Shown here piece after piece: positions 61,352-64,000 of a stretch of 64,000 bases of DNA (the first letter of the stretch is position 1; each line of letters opens with the position of its first letter). Source of the DNA: JAFKFI01 sp963795435 (GTDB taxonomy: Bacteria > Pseudomonadota > Alphaproteobacteria > Acetobacterales > Acetobacteraceae); contig CAWCHV010000009.1 in assembly GCA_963795435.1 (NCBI GenBank), positions 496,001-560,000 of the forward strand, read 5' to 3'. Under the pieces are notes generated by a model. The model was given only the letters and a program-made list of their open reading frames with translations, had not been told where the DNA came from and ran no database searches. The position numbers and the translations under genes were made by a program.

Positions 61352-62131
61352 CTACTTGTTCTGCCAGTTCGGCTTGCGCTTCTCGGCGAACGCCTTGGGG
61401 CCTTCGACGTAGTCCTGGCTCTCCGCGTTCTCCTTCTGCGCCGGGTAGGCGGTGCGCAGCGCCTGCTGCAAGGTCGGCTCGTCGAGCCCGCGATACGCCG
61501 CCTGCTTCGACGCGCGCACCGCCTTGGGCGAGCATTCGAGGATGAGCGCCGCCCAACGTTTCGCCCCCTCCAGCGCCTGCCCGGCCGGCACCACCTCGTT
61601 GACGAAGCCGAGTTCCTTGCCCTCGGCGGCGAGGACGCGGCGGCCGGTGAGGATCATGCCCATCGCCTGCTTGCGCGGGATCATGCGCGGCAGCCGATGC
61701 ACGCCGCCGGCGCCCGCGATCAACCCGACGCGCGGCTCCGGCAATGCGAAGACAGCGTTTTCCGAGGCGACGATGATGTCGCAGGCCAGCGCGATCTCGA
61801 ACCCGCCGCCCATCGCGACACCGTTGACCGCCGCGATCAGCGGCTTGTCGAGGTCGAAACGCGAGGTCAGTCCGGCAAAGCCGTTGCGCGTCGGCGGCCC
61901 GCGCCGGCCGGACGCCTGTACCTTGAGGTCGTTGCCGGCCGAGAACGCCCGGTCGCCGGCGCCGGTGACAATGCCGACCCACAGGTCGTCGCGCGCGGCG
62001 AACTCGTCCCACACCTTTTCGAGTTCCTGATGCGCGTCGCTGTGCAGCGCGTTCATCACCTCCGGGCGATTGAGCGTGACGATGCGCAGGCGGCCCTCGT
62101 CGGCGACCTTGCAGAATTGATATTCAGCCAT
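61352..62131 (-). CDS. enoyl-CoA hydratase/isomerase family protein
   Basis: 259 residues with crotonase motifs: oxyanion regions AFSAGNDL and NGVAMGGGFE, catalytic Glu in GGGFEIALACDII and in FALPEPRVGLIAGAGG. C-terminal PAQKENAESQDYVEGPKAFAEKRKPNW is family-typical. Hydrates or isomerises an enoyl-CoA. RBS GGGGGA before ATG. Second gene of the operon, 18 bp after the CoA-transferase. Confidence 0.94.
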   Translation of the reverse strand: MAEYQFCKVADEGRLRIVTLNRPEVMNALHSDAHQELEKVWDEFAARDDLWVGIVTGAGDRAFSAGNDLKVQASGRRGPPTRNGFAGLTSRFDLDKPLIAAVNGVAMGGGFEIALACDIIVASENAVFALPEPRVGLIAGAGGVHRLPRMIPRKQAMGMILTGRRVLAAEGKELGFVNEVVPAGQALEGAKRWAALILECSPKAVRASKQAAYRGLDEPTLQQALRTAYPAQKENAESQDYVEGPKAFAEKRKPNWQNK

Positions 62132-62149
62132 GATCCGTTCCCCCTTCGA

Positions 62150-63352
62150 TCAGCCGATCACGCCCGCCGCGCGCAGCGAGCGGATTTCCTCGGCATCGTA
62201 ACCCGCCGTTCGCAGCACGTCATCGCTATGCTCGCCGAGTTTCGGTGCGTGTCGCGGTGCGACCTTCTCCTGACCGCCTATCCAGAACGGGCTGCTGACG
62301 GTCAGTAGATCGTCGCCCGCGAACGGCACCAGCGCGCCGCTCACGCGCGCCTGCTCGTCGTGCGGAATGTCCTCCATCTCGGCGACGATGCCGAAAACGA
62401 GGCGGCTCGCGTCGAGGATGGCGCGCCATTCCGCCAATGGCTTGGTCGCGAAGATCGCATCGAGGGCGGCGACGAGATCGTGGGCGTGCTCGGTGCGGCT
62501 CTGCATCGTGGCGAAGCGCGGATCGTGCAGCAGCCCCGATCCCATCGCCTTCTGGAACACGCTCCAGCGCCGATCGTCGTGCACGATCGAGAGCAGCAGC
62601 CATCGCCCGTCGGCACAGCGGTAGTGATTGCGCAGCGGCGCCTTCGAGTCCGGCCGAGGCGGCTGCACCGCGACCGTCTCGCCGCACAAGGTCGCCTGCA
62701 CCGAGCAGCCGTTCGCCCATAGCCCGTTCATCAGCAGCGACGAGCCGACGTGCAAGCCGCGCCCGGTGCGCTCGCGCTGATAGAGTGCCGTGACGATCGC
62801 CGCGTACATCGCCATCGCGGAAGGATGATCGCCCATTCCGGCCAGCGAGCGCGCCGGCGTCGCGTCCTCGCCCGAGCGCACGAGATGCATCAGCCCCGAG
62901 CGCGCCCACCAGGCGGTGGCGTCGAACCCCGGCTTGTCGGCCTCAGGCCCCATCTCGCCGTAGCCGGTGAAGGAGCCGTAGATCAGCCGCTCGTTCAGCG
63001 GTGCGAGGTCGTCGTAGGTGATCCGCAGTTGCCGGCGCACGGGCGGTGGGAAATTGGTGATGAACACGTCCGTCTCGCGCACCAGGCGGCGCAGCACGCC
63101 CTGCCCGCTCTCGGTCGCGAGATTGAGCGCCAGGCTCTTCTTGTTGCGCGCGTCCAGCACCCAATTCGGGCTCACCGGATGGACGTGGCCGGGCGGCGTC
63201 TGGACGCGGGTGCGGTAGGGGTCGCCCTTCCCCGGCGGCTCGACCTTGATGACGTCGGCGCCGAAATCCGACATCACCGTGGCCGCAGCGGGCCCGGCGA
63301 TGTAGCTCGCGCAGTCGATCACCCTCAGCCCCTCGAACAGACGCTCGGCCAA
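62150..63352 (-). CDS. family III CoA-transferase (CaiB/BaiF)
   Basis: 400 residues. GLRVIDCASYIAGPAAATVMSDFGADVIKVEPPGKGDPYR, LDARNKKSLALNL, YGSFTGYGEMGP and GDHPSAMAMYAAIVTALYQRERTGRG are diagnostic. At the expected catalytic Asp the sequence reads SLLMNGLW, a variant I recall in one subgroup. Start is TTG 63352 with AGGAG 7 bases upstream; the frame beyond is shadow. First gene of the five-gene operon, so the pathway probably begins by attaching CoA to an acid. Confidence 0.92.
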   Translation of the reverse strand: MAERLFEGLRVIDCASYIAGPAAATVMSDFGADVIKVEPPGKGDPYRTRVQTPPGHVHPVSPNWVLDARNKKSLALNLATESGQGVLRRLVRETDVFITNFPPPVRRQLRITYDDLAPLNERLIYGSFTGYGEMGPEADKPGFDATAWWARSGLMHLVRSGEDATPARSLAGMGDHPSAMAMYAAIVTALYQRERTGRGLHVGSSLLMNGLWANGCSVQATLCGETVAVQPPRPDSKAPLRNHYRCADGRWLLLSIVHDDRRWSVFQKAMGSGLLHDPRFATMQSRTEHAHDLVAALDAIFATKPLAEWRAILDASRLVFGIVAEMEDIPHDEQARVSGALVPFAGDDLLTVSSPFWIGGQEKVAPRHAPKLGEHSDDVLRTAGYDAEEIRSLRAAGVIG

Positions 63353-63488
63353 CCTCTCGCTCCTTCCCGGCTCTTGCGGTGCAACACTCGACGATGCTCG
63401 CGATCCCGGCAAGGGCACCGGTGCCCCGCGGTTGACAGCCCCGGCGATCGGGCCGGGAATAGGCGGCCGCCTGGGAGGGAACTCGCGC

Positions 63489-64000
63489 ATGAAGATCGGC
63501 ATGTTCGTGACCCTGGAATGGGAGGCGGCGAACGATGACGGCCGCCATCTGCGTAGCCTGATCGAACAGGTGCGAACGACAGCGGCGTCAAGCGCGCCGC
63601 CGAGATCGGCGATTCCTGGACCGCGCGGGTGCGATGGGAATGGCGGAGATGAAGCACTGGTGGGACTTGTTCCACGACACGCGCGCGGAGCTGGGCAAGC
63701 CGCTCGACTATCCGCGCCAGGTTTCGCGCGAGTGTTTCTGCGGTCCCGACATGGCGTCGGCGATCGCGGTCGCCAACGGCCCGATCGCGGCGAAATACAC
63801 GCGCTACGCCGGATACGGGTTCGGCGGCTTCGATGCCTCGGCGGGCGACGCGGCATTCATGCAGTTTGCGCGCGACCGGTTCGTGGTCGGCGACGAGGCG
63901 TTCGTGCGCGACGAGCTGCAACGCTATCGCGACGAGCTCGCCGCGACCGAGTTCCGCTTCCGCATGTTCTGGCCCGGCTTGCCGCAAGCGGAGGTGCTGG
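63489..64000 (+). pseudogene. luciferase-like (LLM) flavin oxidoreductase, wrecked and partial
   Basis: Pieces of one LLM-class flavin oxidoreductase in three frames. From ATG 63489: MKIGMFVTLEWEAANDDGRHLRSLIEQVRT (normal N-terminus). At about 63578 the sequence jumps to SGVKRAAEIGDSW in another frame, which belongs some 150 residues later in the family. From about 63620, in a third frame, MAEMKHWWDLFHDTRAELGKP... RDRFVVGDEAFVRDELQRY... FWPGLPQAE follows to the window edge, matching the C-terminal part. A large internal deletion plus a second indel have destroyed it. Divergent from the CoA-transferase operon. Confidence 0.85.

Overview
The window looks like chromosome of a high-GC alphaproteobacterium, probably Rhodospirillales and perhaps Acetobacteraceae. 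This is inferred from GC-rich codon use, the many Tat-type leaders, gene families such as FUSC pumps, UdgX and the fasciclin/cytochrome b/molybdopterin set, and a PEP-CTERM protein. It is an accessory-type stretch: transporters, short-chain dehydrogenases, CoA-ester enzymes and regulators, with few housekeeping genes beyond one tRNA-Pro(CGG). I see no integrase, insertion sequence, CRISPR array or phage genes.

Layout. 1-6.6 kb: partial LysR regulator divergent from an SDR, a frameshifted MFS gene, an incomplete ugp ABC transporter (ugpE-ugpC only), an AtzG-like small protein coupled to an amidase, and tRNA-Pro. 6.65-12.1 kb: the most distinctive region. It has a FeeM/LuxI-like acyltransferase, an unknown protein, an E1(ThiF)-nitroreductase fusion and a possible tiny ORF on the minus strand. 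Facing them is a PEP-CTERM protein behind a sigma-54 promoter with two upstream 18-bp repeats. 12.2-17.7 kb: RND efflux pair and a convergent MFS. 17.7-25.6 kb: gamma-glutamyltransferase with a PRC-barrel protein, UdgX, a fasciclin/cytochrome b/molybdopterin enzyme operon, DUF805, and an ECF sigma/anti-sigma pair. 25.6-36.4 kb: AsmA-like protein, SDRs, an MDR oxidoreductase, a scar of a deleted branched-chain amino-acid transporter, a binding protein, a methyltransferase, a hydrolase/pseudocyclase/LuxR protein, and a tandem retropepsin-like protease. 36.6-42 kb: two FUSC-type pumps (the first frameshifted), an HlyD partner and an MFS. 42-49 kb: SDR, Cys-nucleophile hydrolase, orphan acyl carrier protein, flippase, CoA-transferase with acyl-CoA dehydrogenase, and an FtsK-gamma-like protein. 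49-64 kb: DHA2 efflux pump, orphan carboxyltransferase beta subunit, CoA-transferase with SMP-30, phosphoesterase, MFS, VOC protein, peptide-type binding protein, a five-gene minus-strand catabolic operon (CoA-transferase, enoyl-CoA hydratase, HCCA-isomerase-like, two SDRs), and a wrecked luciferase-like oxidoreductase at the right edge.

How the genes work together. Most intact operons suggest uptake and acyl-CoA-type breakdown of organic acids or xenobiotics plus export of toxic compounds. Exact substrates cannot be read from sequence. Several genes are visibly broken (MFS at 1.5-2.7 kb, liv scar at 28.8 kb, FUSC at 36.6 kb, luciferase-like gene at 63.5 kb), so the region is losing genes. 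The best candidate for an undescribed system is the 6.65-12.1 kb region: an E1-nitroreductase fusion and an acyl-amino-acid-synthase-like enzyme beside an exosortase substrate with recognisable enhancer-type regulation.
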